Source of the DNA: Companilactobacillus allii
GTDB lineage: Bacteria > Bacillota > Bacilli > Lactobacillales > Lactobacillaceae
Reading direction: 5' to 3'
Length of the DNA: 64,000 bases
Assembly (NCBI RefSeq): GCF_001971585.1
Contig: NZ_CP019323.1
Location: 672,053-736,052, forward strand
Shown here in pieces: positions 1 through 8,470 of this stretch (positions within the stretch are counted from its first letter, which is position 1; each line of letters begins with the position of its first letter). A program made the translations under genes and the position numbers. The notes under the pieces were generated by a model. The model saw only the letters and a program-made list of their open reading frames with translations. It did not search any database and was not told the origin of the DNA.

Positions 1-395
1 GATGGTACAGTCTTCATCAAAGGCATGATACCGATATGGAAGGCTACCCAAATGGCTAATCCAAAGATCGAACCAGAACCGGCCCTGATGTAAGGTTTGT
101 ATTGAGCTAAAACTTCATAAATAATAGCGAATGAAGTTGAGAAACCAAAGTGCATCAAATAACTGACCCAAGGTAATTTCTCACCTGAATAAGTATATGT
201 GGCATGCGTCCATTTTTCAGGCATACCAAATTGTTGAAGTAATTTTTGTGGAGGATTAGTTGAGTTACGTTTTGCATCTCTTGGTGGTAAGATGTTCTCC
301 CAACCAAGCTTGACCAATCCAGATGCCACTCCGGCAGTTGTTCCAGCAATAATTGCTGCCTTCAAGTTCTTCTTTTGTTCACGAGATAATTTCAT
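1..395 (-). CDS. YagU/DUF1440-like inner membrane protein (3' end outside window)
   Basis: The reading frame opens at an ATG (complement of 393-395) preceded by AGGTGG and stays open to the window edge for 131 codons, so the C-terminus is missing. The protein starts MKLSREQKKNLKAA, has an early hydrophobic stretch (AAIIAGTTAGVASGLVK), a proline-rich soluble loop, then membrane segments. This pattern resembles the YagU/DUF1440 family, described as inner-membrane proteins linked to acid tolerance in Escherichia coli. The role here is inferred from family resemblance only. A shorter antisense frame over the same DNA has no ribosome site and is not a gene. Confidence 0.6.
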   Translation of the reverse strand, partial: MKLSREQKKNLKAAIIAGTTAGVASGLVKLGWENILPPRDAKRNSTNPPQKLLQQFGMPEKWTHATYTYSGEKLPWVSYLMHFGFSTSFAIIYEVLAQYKPYIRAGSGSIFGLAIWVAFHIGIMPLMKTVP

Positions 396-496
396 AATTG
401 TGCCACCTCAATTCTAATATAGGTTCATTATAGGACAACTACTCAGATATCTCAGGTGATAGGTCTTAAGCATCATAGATTCTTCATACTTTATTA

Positions 497-821
497 CTTA
501 TTTATTCGTAGTTTCCCAGTTAATTATTCATAATTTGACGTTATTATTTAAGCATAGTCAAAAAGAAATAAGAGGTGACAGGATGGACCAACAACTTTAA
601 TTCAAATGATATTACCCGTAAATATTTTCTTATAAACTCACAACAAATAGAAAAACCCTTTATATATTAATCCCTATAAATTAAATTTTATTTAATCCCC
701 CCTTAATTAAATAAAACCCCTATATAAAAGCATATAACACATAAAATATATTTCCCCCCTGATATATATTTTGAAATCAAAAAACAGACACCTTGCCTCT
801 ACTGCAAAGTGTCTGTTTTTC
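497..821 (+). repeat. Dispersed repeat R1, copy 1: putative small RNA with C-rich loops
   Basis: First of four copies of a ~330-bp element. Order: an AT-rich conserved block with a possible -35 (TTGACG, 535-540); an SD-like AGAGGTGA; a five-codon ORF (583-600, MDQQL); scattered CCC runs; a hairpin with an 11-bp stem (686-696 with 706-716) whose loop is CCCCCCTTA; a second hairpin (743-751 with 764-772) whose loop contains CCCCCC; and a rho-independent terminator. The stem differs from copies 3 and 4 by a paired change (T-A here, C-G there). No co-directional gene follows, so it is unlikely to be an mRNA leader. Confidence 0.7.
779..821 (+). terminator. Terminator ending R1 copy 1
   Basis: Stem AAAACAGACAC (781-791) pairs with GTGTCTGTTTT (809-819) and runs into T residues. 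It works on both strands; the last codons and stop of the convergent gene lie inside the hairpin. Confidence 0.8.
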
Positions 822-1368
822 TAACTTTTGGATCAAAACTGGAGATCAATGTATTTAATTCTTTTACAGTTTCCTTAGGATGATATGTAAAATCTCTAGA
901 GGCATCCAAATAGATTCTCTCCTTATTCTTTAAAATAAGTTCAACACCTAGGGGATTTTTAATCATTGACATACGAGAATAAAAAATACCATATGCAGTT
1001 GAAACAGGTAACATGAAATCTAATGATTTTAACTTTCCGGTAGATCCAATTATTTGAATACTAATAACATCGTTTATAGAAATCTCTTTCATTTTAGTTA
1101 TATAAGGGAAAATCATCATAACTAGTCTATTACTATATTTATCAATATTATTAAATTTAATAATATTCGAATTATATTCCCAGTAGCTAAACAGTCCTGG
1201 TAAATTGAAAAAGTAATATCCATTAAATAAAATTACGAAGAATAATATAAAGATGGCAAGACCAATATATTTTGAAAAGATGTTTCCGAAGGCCAGTCCA
1301 AATATGGAGGATATTAGAATACTTATTAATAACGGTCTAAAATTAACTTTTTTTCCAAATTTCAACAT
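799..1368 (-). CDS. Small membrane protein of unknown function
   Basis: 189 codons starting at ATG (1366-1368) with a weak AGGT-like ribosome site. Two adjacent N-terminal membrane segments (about residues 11-28 and 33-52) are followed by a soluble cytoplasmic-type domain of ~130 residues rich in beta-strand-like hydrophobic patterns, ending charged. The layout resembles small two-helix proteins with a PH-like domain, but I do not recognise the family. Its 5' end overlaps the 3' end of a gene relic on the same strand, and its stop codon lies in the terminator of R1 copy 1. No catalytic motif is visible. Confidence 0.6.
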   Translation of the reverse strand: MLKFGKKVNFRPLLISILISSIFGLAFGNIFSKYIGLAIFILFFVILFNGYYFFNLPGLFSYWEYNSNIIKFNNIDKYSNRLVMMIFPYITKMKEISINDVISIQIIGSTGKLKSLDFMLPVSTAYGIFYSRMSMIKNPLGVELILKNKERIYLDASRDFTYHPKETVKELNTLISSFDPKVRKTDTLQ

Positions 1369-1519
1369 TATTTTTACCTAGATTCATGATTATTTTTGAC
1401 TTTACTGCTTCCTTAACCAAATCTAATGTAACATTTGGAAATAAATATTGTTTAAAAATATCCTTAATGCCATATATATTGTCCTGAACGGCTTTATGAC
1501 AGATTGATTTTACAATTCC
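1343..1519 (-). pseudogene. C-terminal relic of an unidentified gene
   Basis: An open stretch of 58 codons with a coding-like, mostly helical composition (for example CHKAVQDNIYGIKDIFKQYL, then KEAVKSKIIMNLGKNN), ending in TAA at 1343-1345. It has no start codon, and an in-frame TGA lies immediately upstream, next to R1 copy 2. It overlaps the start of the next gene by 26 bases. This looks like the tail of a lost gene; its family is not recognised. Confidence 0.35.
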
Positions 1520-1530
1520 TCACAAATTAT

Positions 1531-1889
1531 TCACAAATAGTTATTGATTTATTCGTACTTTCCCAATTAATTATTCATAAATTAACGTTATTATTTAAGC
1601 ATAGTCAAATAACAAAGAGGTGAACGAATGGTAATGATAAATATCAAAAGAAACATCCTTTAAACATAAAATAGATAAAAACTTAAAAATTAAAATCCCT
1701 ATAAATTAAAAAACTTTTATTTAATCCCTATTTAAAACAACCCTCATACAATACACAAGTAAAAATATATTTCCTCCCCGATATATATTTTAAAAGAATT
1801 TTAAGAACATCAAATTATCAGAAAGAGAGAATAGATCATGTAAATAATAAGAAAAGGAACTCGTGCCGGAAGACGCGAGCCTTTTTGTT
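1531..1889 (+). repeat. Dispersed repeat R1, copy 2 (most diverged)
   Basis: It shares the conserved 5' block, GAGGTGAACGAATG and the C-runs with the other copies. Its small ORF is 11 codons (1628-1663, MVMINIKRNIL). The first hairpin has decayed: the right arm no longer matches and the loop is reduced to CCC. The second hairpin, with AAAATATAT/ATATATTTT arms and a CCTCCCC loop, is kept. An extra ~50 bases precede an unrelated terminator (1852-1889, CTCGTG paired with CGCGAG, then T5). The Fic gene downstream has its own TATAAT (1892-1897) after this terminator. Confidence 0.65.
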
Positions 1890-1936
1890 TTGTATAATGA
1901 AATTATAGAAGACAAAGTAGTTTGTGGAGGATAGTT

Positions 1937-2602
1937 ATGGCTGAATTCGAGGATAAGTATAGATTAACTGACAAGGAAAATATATTTATTGCCAAAAAGA
2001 ATTTTGTTGCATTGATACATTCTAATTCGAAATTTGAAGGTGTTAATACAACACTACCTGAAACAAAGACAATTGTTGAAGGAATGAGTGTCGCTGGTAT
2101 CAGCATTGATAGCATAGGCGTAATTGTTAATTTGAAACGTGGCTGGGAATTTGTTATTAATTCTAACAAAGAAATCGACGATGAAGTTGCTAAGACAATT
2201 AATGGAATAGTTGCTAGGGATGATTCACTTGATCCTGGTGGAATTAGAACAGGTGAAATCCAAATTGGGGGAGTTGAATATCAACCTAGTATACCGACTG
2301 AAGAAGAATTAGCCAATGATATCGACACTCATTTGAGGAACAAGCAAAAGTCTAAAACTCAAAATATCATTGAATTGATGTATTCAATGATGAGGAACCA
2401 ATACTTTTGGGACGGAAATAAAAGAACGTCTATACTATTCGCTAATTACTATATGATCAGAAATGGAATTGGAATCCTGAATATCAACGAAAAGCAGATG
2501 CCAGAATTCAACGAGTTATTGACGAAGTATTATAATACCAACGAATTAGGTGAGCTATTGCAGTGGACGTATGACAATTGTATTTACGGAATAGACCGTT
2601 AA
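1937..2602 (+). CDS. Fic-family protein with Gln in place of the catalytic His
   Basis: Start chosen at ATG 1937 because GGAGG lies 7 bases upstream; the longer TTG-initiated frame has no ribosome site. 221 residues. Near residue 153 is a Fic core, NQYFWDGNKRT, matching HxFxxGNxR except that the catalytic His position is Gln. The N-terminal SNSKFEGVNTTLPETK resembles the inhibitory-helix region of Fic proteins (usually S/TxxxEG), here with an extra residue. Fic domains transfer AMP or other groups from nucleotides to proteins using that His. Loss of His suggests changed or no transferase activity. No antitoxin gene is adjacent. Confidence 0.85.
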   Translation: MAEFEDKYRLTDKENIFIAKKNFVALIHSNSKFEGVNTTLPETKTIVEGMSVAGISIDSIGVIVNLKRGWEFVINSNKEIDDEVAKTINGIVARDDSLDPGGIRTGEIQIGGVEYQPSIPTEEELANDIDTHLRNKQKSKTQNIIELMYSMMRNQYFWDGNKRTSILFANYYMIRNGIGILNINEKQMPEFNELLTKYYNTNELGELLQWTYDNCIYGIDR

Positions 2603-2622
2603 ACAATCCAACCTCACAGAAT

Positions 2623-2959
2623 CTTCACAAATAGTTATAGAATTATTCGTAATTTCCCAATTAATTATTCATAAATTAACGTTATTATTTAAGCATAGTC
2701 AAATAACAAAGAGGTGAACGAATGAAATGGTAAACCTGGCAACAACCCTTATAAATTCTAAAAAATAACAATTACACAAAAATAGATAAAACCCTTAAAA
2801 ACATATATTAATCCCTATAAATAAAATTTCATTTAATTCCCCCTTAAATTAAATGAAACCCCTCATAAAAGCATATATACACATAAAATATATTTCCCCC
2901 CCTGATATATATTTTGAAAAGCAAACCTCACATCTTTAGACGATGTGAGGTTTTTTGTT
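2623..2959 (+). repeat. Dispersed repeat R1, copy 3
   Basis: Almost identical to copy 4, including the terminator sequence. After the conserved 5' block comes AAAGAGGTGAACGA and a three-codon ORF (2722-2733, MKW). Six C-runs follow. Hairpin 1 is TTTCATTTAAT (2827-2837) with ATTAAATGAAA (2848-2858) around TCCCCCTTAA; hairpin 2 has CCCCCCC in its loop. The terminator (2924-2953, AACCTCACATC with GATGTGAGGTT, T6) also serves the convergent esterase operon. Confidence 0.72.
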
Positions 2960-3936
2960 TATATTTGTGTTTTTATTTCAATATTTGAACCACTCAACCA
3001 GTTCATTACATAGTCATTTACATGAACATGTAAGTCTTCGTGACCGTATTCTGGAAGGGTAAACATTTCTTTGTCACAGTTAAGACGATTGAACATGGCA
3101 AATTGAGTTGAGGGGAAGCATACGTTATCTTCCAATCCAGTTATTAATTTAACTGGATGTTTAATACGATGTGCCATATTTTTGATATCTATGTAGGATA
3201 GTGTATTCAAAATTTTTTCTTCTGTAGTATGAAAAGGATCTGAGAACTTAAAATATCTGAAGAACTCATCATATGGTTCACTTTGATCACCTAATTCAAG
3301 AATACGTTTAAAGTCCGATAAGAATGGATAAATTGCAATTGTCAGTTTTATTCTTGGATTCAAGGCTGCAGCAACGATTGAGAGAGCACCACCTTGAGAA
3401 CCACCATAACTAGATAGTTTATTTTCATCAACAAATGGTTGTCCAGCGATGATTTCGACTAACTGATAAACATCTAAGTAAACATCTTTAAAAAACAAAT
3501 TGTCTCTTCCATCGATTGCACCACGAACTACGTGACCCTTAACCGTATTACCTGAGTAATTTGAATTGTCATTAGATTTACCAGATTGACCACGAACATC
3601 CATCGCTACTACGCCAAGTCCAGCGGCACAATATTGTAAGAGTACTGACCAATCTGATGATTGTCCCATGTAGCCATGGAAATTGAATACGACTGGGACT
3701 TTTTTAATAGATTTAGGAAACACACATTTTGAGTAGATAGATCCGCCATTAGTACCTTCAAATCTTAATTCAAAACAGTTAACGTTGGGCAAATTAAAGT
3801 CTTTAGGAATTAGTTCAAATTTAGGTGTTGATGGGAGGTTTTCTATATTGTTGTTCCAGAACTCATCAAAATCTTTAGGTACATTCTGACGTCCCTTATA
3901 TGTTTTCATATCTTCTAATGACATTGTATCTTGCAC
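2959..3936 (-). CDS. Acetyl xylan esterase/cephalosporin-C deacetylase family (AXE1) esterase
   Basis: 325 residues, the usual length for AXE1 alpha/beta hydrolases. The nucleophile is in YGGSQGGALS (about residue 180). The acid is probably the Asp in GLEDNVCFP and the base the His in PEYGHEDLH. FNFHGYMGQSSDW supplies the oxyanion region. These enzymes deacetylate sugars. As the last gene of the operon carrying a sodium symporter opposite nanA/nanE, it probably removes O-acetyl groups from sialic acids or glycan fragments; an AXE1 gene also sits in the pneumococcal nanAB locus. Start is GTG 3936 with a weak upstream AGTGGA; ATG 3924 is the alternative. Confidence 0.85.
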   Translation of the reverse strand: MQDTMSLEDMKTYKGRQNVPKDFDEFWNNNIENLPSTPKFELIPKDFNLPNVNCFELRFEGTNGGSIYSKCVFPKSIKKVPVVFNFHGYMGQSSDWSVLLQYCAAGLGVVAMDVRGQSGKSNDNSNYSGNTVKGHVVRGAIDGRDNLFFKDVYLDVYQLVEIIAGQPFVDENKLSSYGGSQGGALSIVAAALNPRIKLTIAIYPFLSDFKRILELGDQSEPYDEFFRYFKFSDPFHTTEEKILNTLSYIDIKNMAHRIKHPVKLITGLEDNVCFPSTQFAMFNRLNCDKEMFTLPEYGHEDLHVHVNDYVMNWLSGSNIEIKTQI

Positions 3937-3957
3937 TGAGATCCACTTCTTTCGATA

Positions 3958-4776
3958 TTAATTAAGTAATGTTTGATGTATCCAAGAGTCGGCTAAGTCC
4001 AACCAAATTGCAGTCCTATCATTAATATCCTCATCATGTTGATATCTTTGGGTAGCAAAAGATGCTAATCCAATCCCATGAATTCCGGTATGAAAGGTAT
4101 TAAATACATGGTATTCAAATGGAATATTTTTGTCTGCTAAAGCTTCAACATAAGCGAGAGTATTCTTAACCGGTACAACTTTATCGGCCATTGTATGCCA
4201 GATAAAAGTTGGTGGGGTCAATGGATTAACCATTTCCTCAGCACTCCAGTATTTTTGTTCAGGGCTAATTTTTTGTACATCTTTAATATTTTTAGGAAAT
4301 CCCATTTTCAAATTTATAACAGGGTAAGCTAATATTTGTGCGTTTGCAGTTTTAAGATTATTGAAATTTAGTTTAGACTTATCTTCATCACTTAAGGAAT
4401 TCAAGAGGGCGACTAAATGGCCACCAGCGGAGAACCCTAAAGTGATTATTTTATTTTCATCTATATTAAATATTTTAGCATTTTTTCTAAAATATTTAAT
4501 GGTTTCCAATCCAGCAATTATTGCATTAGGATAGAAAGATTCTTTATTCATTAATGGATATTTTACAATAGCCACTTGATATCCTTTCGCCAGAAATGCC
4601 ATTGCAATAGGTTCGGATTCTCGTTCTTCAAGTGCTGCAAATCCTCCACCGGGAAAAATCAGTATCAATGGCCAATTTCTAGGATCGGGTATTTCATCGA
4701 ATTGTTTTTTAATAAATAAATCAATACTGAATTGTTTATTTGGTTTAATGTTTAAGCTTATTTTCTTTTGTAACAT
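3958..4776 (-). CDS. Alpha/beta hydrolase, acetylesterase/lipase type
   Basis: 272 residues. The oxyanion motif is IFPGGGFAALEERE, close to the HGGGF of carbohydrate acetylesterases; the nucleophile is in LGFSAGGHLVALL (near residue 113); the acid is in HTMADKVVPV; the base is in FNTFHTGIHG. No signal peptide, so cytoplasmic. It lies 19 bases upstream of the symporter's stop and 21 bases from the AXE1 gene, in one operon. A second deacetylase acting on O-acetylated sialic acid or other imported acetylated sugars is the likely role; the substrate is inferred only from context. Confidence 0.8.
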   Translation of the reverse strand: MLQKKISLNIKPNKQFSIDLFIKKQFDEIPDPRNWPLILIFPGGGFAALEERESEPIAMAFLAKGYQVAIVKYPLMNKESFYPNAIIAGLETIKYFRKNAKIFNIDENKIITLGFSAGGHLVALLNSLSDEDKSKLNFNNLKTANAQILAYPVINLKMGFPKNIKDVQKISPEQKYWSAEEMVNPLTPPTFIWHTMADKVVPVKNTLAYVEALADKNIPFEYHVFNTFHTGIHGIGLASFATQRYQHDEDINDRTAIWLDLADSWIHQTLLN

Positions 4777-4794
4777 TTAAAATAACCTCATATT

Positions 4795-6309
4795 TTAATG
4801 TGTTTCTTTAACATATTTATCATTAACCGTTGATGCGGTTAAACCAACAATGTTGTGTACGTATTTTTTAGGAGCAAAGAAACTAATTATGTAAGAGAAT
4901 AAGAATGATGTAATGAATGCAACTGTGGCAACAATTAATGATGAATCATTAGTTTGTTGAACATAGACTGTTACAGCGATACTACAGATCAAACCTAAAA
5001 TAACACCAAATGAATTAGCACGTTTTGTAAAGATACCAACTGCGAATACACCAGCGATAGGAACACCGAATAATCCAGTAACAGTAAGGAATAGATCCCA
5101 AGTCTTAGATGCATTACCAATCAATAGGTAAATTGACATGCCTAATCCAAATAGTCCGGTGATGATAATAACGATACGAGCTAGTGTAACATCGGAGATA
5201 TTCTTCCATTTGTGGTCAAAGAAACGTTGTTTGAAATCTGTAACAAAACATGAAGATATAGCATTTAAACTTGAAGCAATTGTAGATTGAGCAGCGGCAA
5301 AAATACCAGCGATAATCAATCCAGCAATACCAGCAGGTACTTTTGTAATAACAAAGTAGGGAACTAAGGCACTTGTATTAAAGTTGTTTGGAAGTGAACC
5401 GGTATTTTTATAATAGCTGAATAATACTGTTCCCATACCAAAGAATAGAGGAATTGTAATTAATGCAAGAAAGGCATTTGTCCATAGGGACTTGTTTGTT
5501 TCTTTTTGTGAAGCAGTAGTTTGATAACGTTGAACAACGTCTTGACTACCAGTGTATTGATAAACTGTATTAAAGAATTGACCAGCGAATATTAGAGGTA
5601 GAAATCTAGTTAAATCTCCAATATTCATATCTTGTGATGAAAGAATCTTATGGTTAGCTACGGCGTCAGTGATAACTGTACCGAATCCACCCTTGGTTGA
5701 AAATCCACCAATAAGAACAACTAATAGTGCACCACCAAGTAGTAAGAATCCTTGAATAACATCACTCCAAATAACACCTTCGATACCACCCATGAATGTA
5801 TAAATTATGCATAATCCACCAACAACACAGGCAATTAAAATTGGATTAATATTTGAAACCGTTGTGATAGCAATAATAGGTAAGTAGATAACAATTGCTA
5901 CACGACCAATATGGTAAAGCATAAATAATGCAGAACCAATAACACGAATAATGGGACTGAAACGCTCTTCAAGGTACTCATAAGCTGTAGTTACCTGAAG
6001 CTTTCTGAAAAATGGAACATAATATTTAATTAAAATTGGAACAATAATAATGATGCTTAATGAACCAACACCATAAGCCCAATCCTTCAAGTAGGCTTGT
6101 TCTGGAGTGGACATAAAAGTAATAGCGCTAAGAGTTGTAGCGTAAATACTAAATCCAGCAGCCCATGCTGGAATACTACTTTTTGCTTTAAAAAACGCAT
6201 CGGTGTTCTTACTAGACTTCTTTGTAAAGTAAACACCAACCCCAAGCATTGCTAACAGATAAACTACTAAGACAACCCAGTTTAAAGTACCAAAACCGAC
6301 TTTTGTCAT
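4795..6309 (-). CDS. Sodium:solute symporter (SSS family), probable sialic acid transporter
   Basis: 504 residues with about 13 membrane segments. SSS hallmarks include ATTLSAITFMSTPEQAYLKD, GGIEGVIWSDVIQGFLL and the AGIFAAAQSTIASSLNAISS segment near residues 335-355. Members carry sugars, amino acids or sialic acid with Na+. Location opposite nanA/nanE, and the lack of any other transporter in the cluster, points to sialic acid or a related sugar. Its ATG overlaps the stop of the antiporter gene (ATGA), implying translational coupling. The exact substrate cannot be fixed from sequence. Confidence 0.85.
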   Translation of the reverse strand: MTKVGFGTLNWVVLVVYLLAMLGVGVYFTKKSSKNTDAFFKAKSSIPAWAAGFSIYATTLSAITFMSTPEQAYLKDWAYGVGSLSIIIIVPILIKYYVPFFRKLQVTTAYEYLEERFSPIIRVIGSALFMLYHIGRVAIVIYLPIIAITTVSNINPILIACVVGGLCIIYTFMGGIEGVIWSDVIQGFLLLGGALLVVLIGGFSTKGGFGTVITDAVANHKILSSQDMNIGDLTRFLPLIFAGQFFNTVYQYTGSQDVVQRYQTTASQKETNKSLWTNAFLALITIPLFFGMGTVLFSYYKNTGSLPNNFNTSALVPYFVITKVPAGIAGLIIAGIFAAAQSTIASSLNAISSCFVTDFKQRFFDHKWKNISDVTLARIVIIITGLFGLGMSIYLLIGNASKTWDLFLTVTGLFGVPIAGVFAVGIFTKRANSFGVILGLICSIAVTVYVQQTNDSSLIVATVAFITSFLFSYIISFFAPKKYVHNIVGLTASTVNDKYVKETH

Positions 6310-7499
6310 ACTTTCACCTCATTGAGTATATTTTCTACAGTTTCATTTTGTTTTGCGGATCTTTGAATAAAGAATTTCAATATTAATGGAGCAATTATGG
6401 TTGTTACAACTGTTACCACTATCATTGCTGTGTAGTGATTAGAATCAATTAACTTAGCACCTAGAGCTACATTAGCAACGACCAATGCCATTTCACCACG
6501 AGAGACCATACCGGCCCCAACAATATTGGATTCACTCCAAGTTAAGTGGAATAGTCTCGCTCCCAATGCACCACCGATTTGCTTACCGATGATGGCGATA
6601 ACAATAAGTGAAATAATAAATGCAAGGTCACTTTGTAATCCTTTAAAACTTATATTTAGTCCAATGCTTACAAAGAACACAGGAATGAATACTGCGTAAC
6701 CAATGGGCTCTATTTTTAAAGCTAAACTTCTCTTGAAAGAGGTCTCTGATAAAGCAATTCCAGCAAAATATGCTCCTAGTACATCGCTCATTCCAAGTGC
6801 AACGGCGATAGATGCAAATCCAAAACAAAGAATCAATGCACCAGTTGCTTCATTTTCACTAGTTTTTAATTTGCTGAAAAATGACATAAATGGTGGAATA
6901 AACCATTTTCCAAGAACAAACATAAGGATAAAGAAAAGTAATTTAGTAGAGATCATTAACCATAATGGTTGATTGCTACTACCAGATGATCCAAAGAAAG
7001 CAACGCAGATACCTAGTAAAATGACACAGATAATATCATCGGCCACTGCGGCTCCAAGAATTATTGCACCTTCTTTAGTATTGAGTCGTCCCATCTCTTT
7101 AAGAACTTGGACAGAGATACTAACAGATGTTGCACTAAGAACTAGGCCAATAAAAATTGATGTTGTCCATGCAAAATTAAAGAACAAAGCGCATAACATT
7201 GCTGCAGAGATAGTGGGTAAAATGACACCTAACGCTGCTACGGTTAAAGCAGGTTTCCAATACTTCATTAGTAATGAAAGATCCCCCTCTAATCCAGCGA
7301 TAAACATCAAAACTATGACACCAATCTCTGAAAAGTAATTTACAAATGTGGTACCAACAAGGATATGGAGTACGGCTGGACCAGCAATAATACCAACTAA
7401 TAACTCACCGATTACACTTGGAAAATTTAATATGCTTGATAGATGTGCACCTAGTTTTGTTAAAGCTAGGATAATAACAAGTTGGACAAGGTAGGTCAT
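6306..7499 (-). CDS. Cation:proton antiporter (CPA2/NapA type)
   Basis: 397 residues, about 12 membrane segments. FPSVIGELLVGIIAGPAVL at the N-terminus and GAAVADDIICVILLG in the middle are typical of the CPA2 family; the paired Asp residues in VADDI match the ion-binding site. These proteins exchange Na+ or K+ for H+. Overlap of four bases with genes on both sides (7496-7499 and 6306-6309) ties it to the symporter. A plausible job is to export the Na+ that enters with sialic acid; this is inference from context. Confidence 0.85.
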   Translation of the reverse strand: MTYLVQLVIILALTKLGAHLSSILNFPSVIGELLVGIIAGPAVLHILVGTTFVNYFSEIGVIVLMFIAGLEGDLSLLMKYWKPALTVAALGVILPTISAAMLCALFFNFAWTTSIFIGLVLSATSVSISVQVLKEMGRLNTKEGAIILGAAVADDIICVILLGICVAFFGSSGSSNQPLWLMISTKLLFFILMFVLGKWFIPPFMSFFSKLKTSENEATGALILCFGFASIAVALGMSDVLGAYFAGIALSETSFKRSLALKIEPIGYAVFIPVFFVSIGLNISFKGLQSDLAFIISLIVIAIIGKQIGGALGARLFHLTWSESNIVGAGMVSRGEMALVVANVALGAKLIDSNHYTAMIVVTVVTTIIAPLILKFFIQRSAKQNETVENILNEVKV

Positions 7500-8239
7500 G
7501 ATTTAACTCTGTTTGATAGGATTTCGTTAACTTGTTGTATTTGTTCATCCAAGTGTTTAGGTGATATTTCATATTCTAAGAAAACTGGAATTTCATCTGA
7601 TAACTTTAATAGCATATTTTTCCAATCTGTTGCACCTGTATCTAGCATTACTGTTTCTTTATCTTTGATATCTTTTAAATGGAAAACGGTTATATCATTG
7701 TTAAAAACGCTAAATGCGTTACTTGGGCATTCATATATCCAATACCAATTACCTGAATCGAATGTATATCCTAATGGAACCTTTGCTTCTTTCAGTTTTG
7801 ATAACTGCTCTGTGAAGTTTTCTATAGTGCCATTATCATTAGGTTGATTTTCAATAGTTACGTTTGTTTTAAATTGTTTGAGAAGTTTCGTTAGGTCATT
7901 TAATTGATTTTGGGTAATATTTGAAGAATCACCCATGCTTATCTTCAAATGATCAATATTATGTTTATCGGCCATTTTTAAATATTCAATTAGATTATTA
8001 TTGATTACATTTGTTTGGAATAACTCTTCAGGTATTGAATAGAAGAACTTCCAATTATTTTGCTGACATAGCTCGTCAATTTTATTCAGTTCGTCATCTT
8101 TTGTTTTGTCATCAAAAAATTCACCACGAACTTCGATATTATCTATAGGTTTATTAACCAATTCTTTTAGGCAAGAAAATTGAGAACTACCGGAGTGTAC
8201 TTCATTTGAGAAAACTGCTGTATTAATTGAGACCAACAT
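7496..8239 (-). CDS. Sugar phosphate isomerase/epimerase-like TIM-barrel protein
   Basis: 247 residues from the ATG at 8239, chosen because AAAGGTGGAG is 8 bases upstream; a TTG-initiated extension would start inside the terminator T-run. The sequence fits the AP-endonuclease-2/xylose isomerase-like TIM barrel: conserved segments are NIEVRGEFFDDK, LKISMGD, VTIENQPNDN, YTFDSGNWYW, VFHLKDI and VFLEYEIS, which place His, Asp and Glu residues at the expected metal site. First gene of the symporter operon. A role in sialic acid processing (an isomerase step or anomer handling) is inferred from position; substrate unknown. Confidence 0.75.
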   Translation of the reverse strand: MLVSINTAVFSNEVHSGSSQFSCLKELVNKPIDNIEVRGEFFDDKTKDDELNKIDELCQQNNWKFFYSIPEELFQTNVINNNLIEYLKMADKHNIDHLKISMGDSSNITQNQLNDLTKLLKQFKTNVTIENQPNDNGTIENFTEQLSKLKEAKVPLGYTFDSGNWYWIYECPSNAFSVFNNDITVFHLKDIKDKETVMLDTGATDWKNMLLKLSDEIPVFLEYEISPKHLDEQIQQVNEILSNRVKS

Positions 8240-8258
8240 ATTATTTGCTCCACCTTTC

Positions 8259-8307
8259 AAAAAAAACCGTCACTAATAAACACTTTATGTGTTCATTAGC
8301 AGCGGTT
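8259..8307 (-). terminator. Leader terminator (attenuator) before the symporter operon
   Basis: Read on the minus strand, AACCG and CTAATGAACAC pair with GTGTTTATTAG and CGGTT across an ATAAA loop, followed at once by eight T residues and then, 4 bases later, the AAAGGTGGAG ribosome site of the first gene. Position between promoter and first gene makes it a transcription attenuator candidate rather than an operon-end terminator. No antiterminator partner is obvious by eye. Confidence 0.65.
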
Positions 8308-8359
8308 GGTTGGATTGAATAACTATTACGTGAAATAATATATCACGATATATCAACGA

Positions 8360-8373
8360 TGTAAACGCTTTTT
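8360..8373. promoter_or_regulatory. Probable cre (CcpA) site in the nan divergent region
   Basis: TGTAAACGCTTTTT matches the cre consensus TGWAARCGYTWNCW at 13 of 14 positions. It lies between the two divergent nan operons, so carbon catabolite control of both is likely. A perfect 7-bp inverted repeat (ATATATC, 2-base gap, GATATAT) lies just to its left near 8338-8354. Confidence 0.6.
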
Positions 8374-8446
8374 TGTTAATTATTTTTTCTTTTATAATAT
8401 ATGGTAATTTATAACATATGCTACTTTAACTGAATCTAATTTATGA

Positions 8447-8470
8447 TTATCTATAGGTACATTTAGATAA
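8447..8470. promoter_or_regulatory. Inverted repeat, candidate NanR operator
   Basis: TTATCTA (8447-8453) and TAGATAA (8464-8470) form a perfect 7-bp dyad with a 10-base spacer upstream of nanA. The half-site TTATCTA recurs between the RpiR and ROK genes (about 11155). An RpiR-type regulator is encoded in the cluster. Assignment as its operator is a guess. Confidence 0.3.

Noticed and set aside
155-349. Minus-strand ORF of 64 residues
   Set aside because: It overlaps the YagU-like gene in another frame and lacks a ribosome site.
6703-7338. Plus-strand ORFs opposite the antiporter gene
   Set aside because: They are shadows of a strongly conserved membrane protein gene on the other strand.
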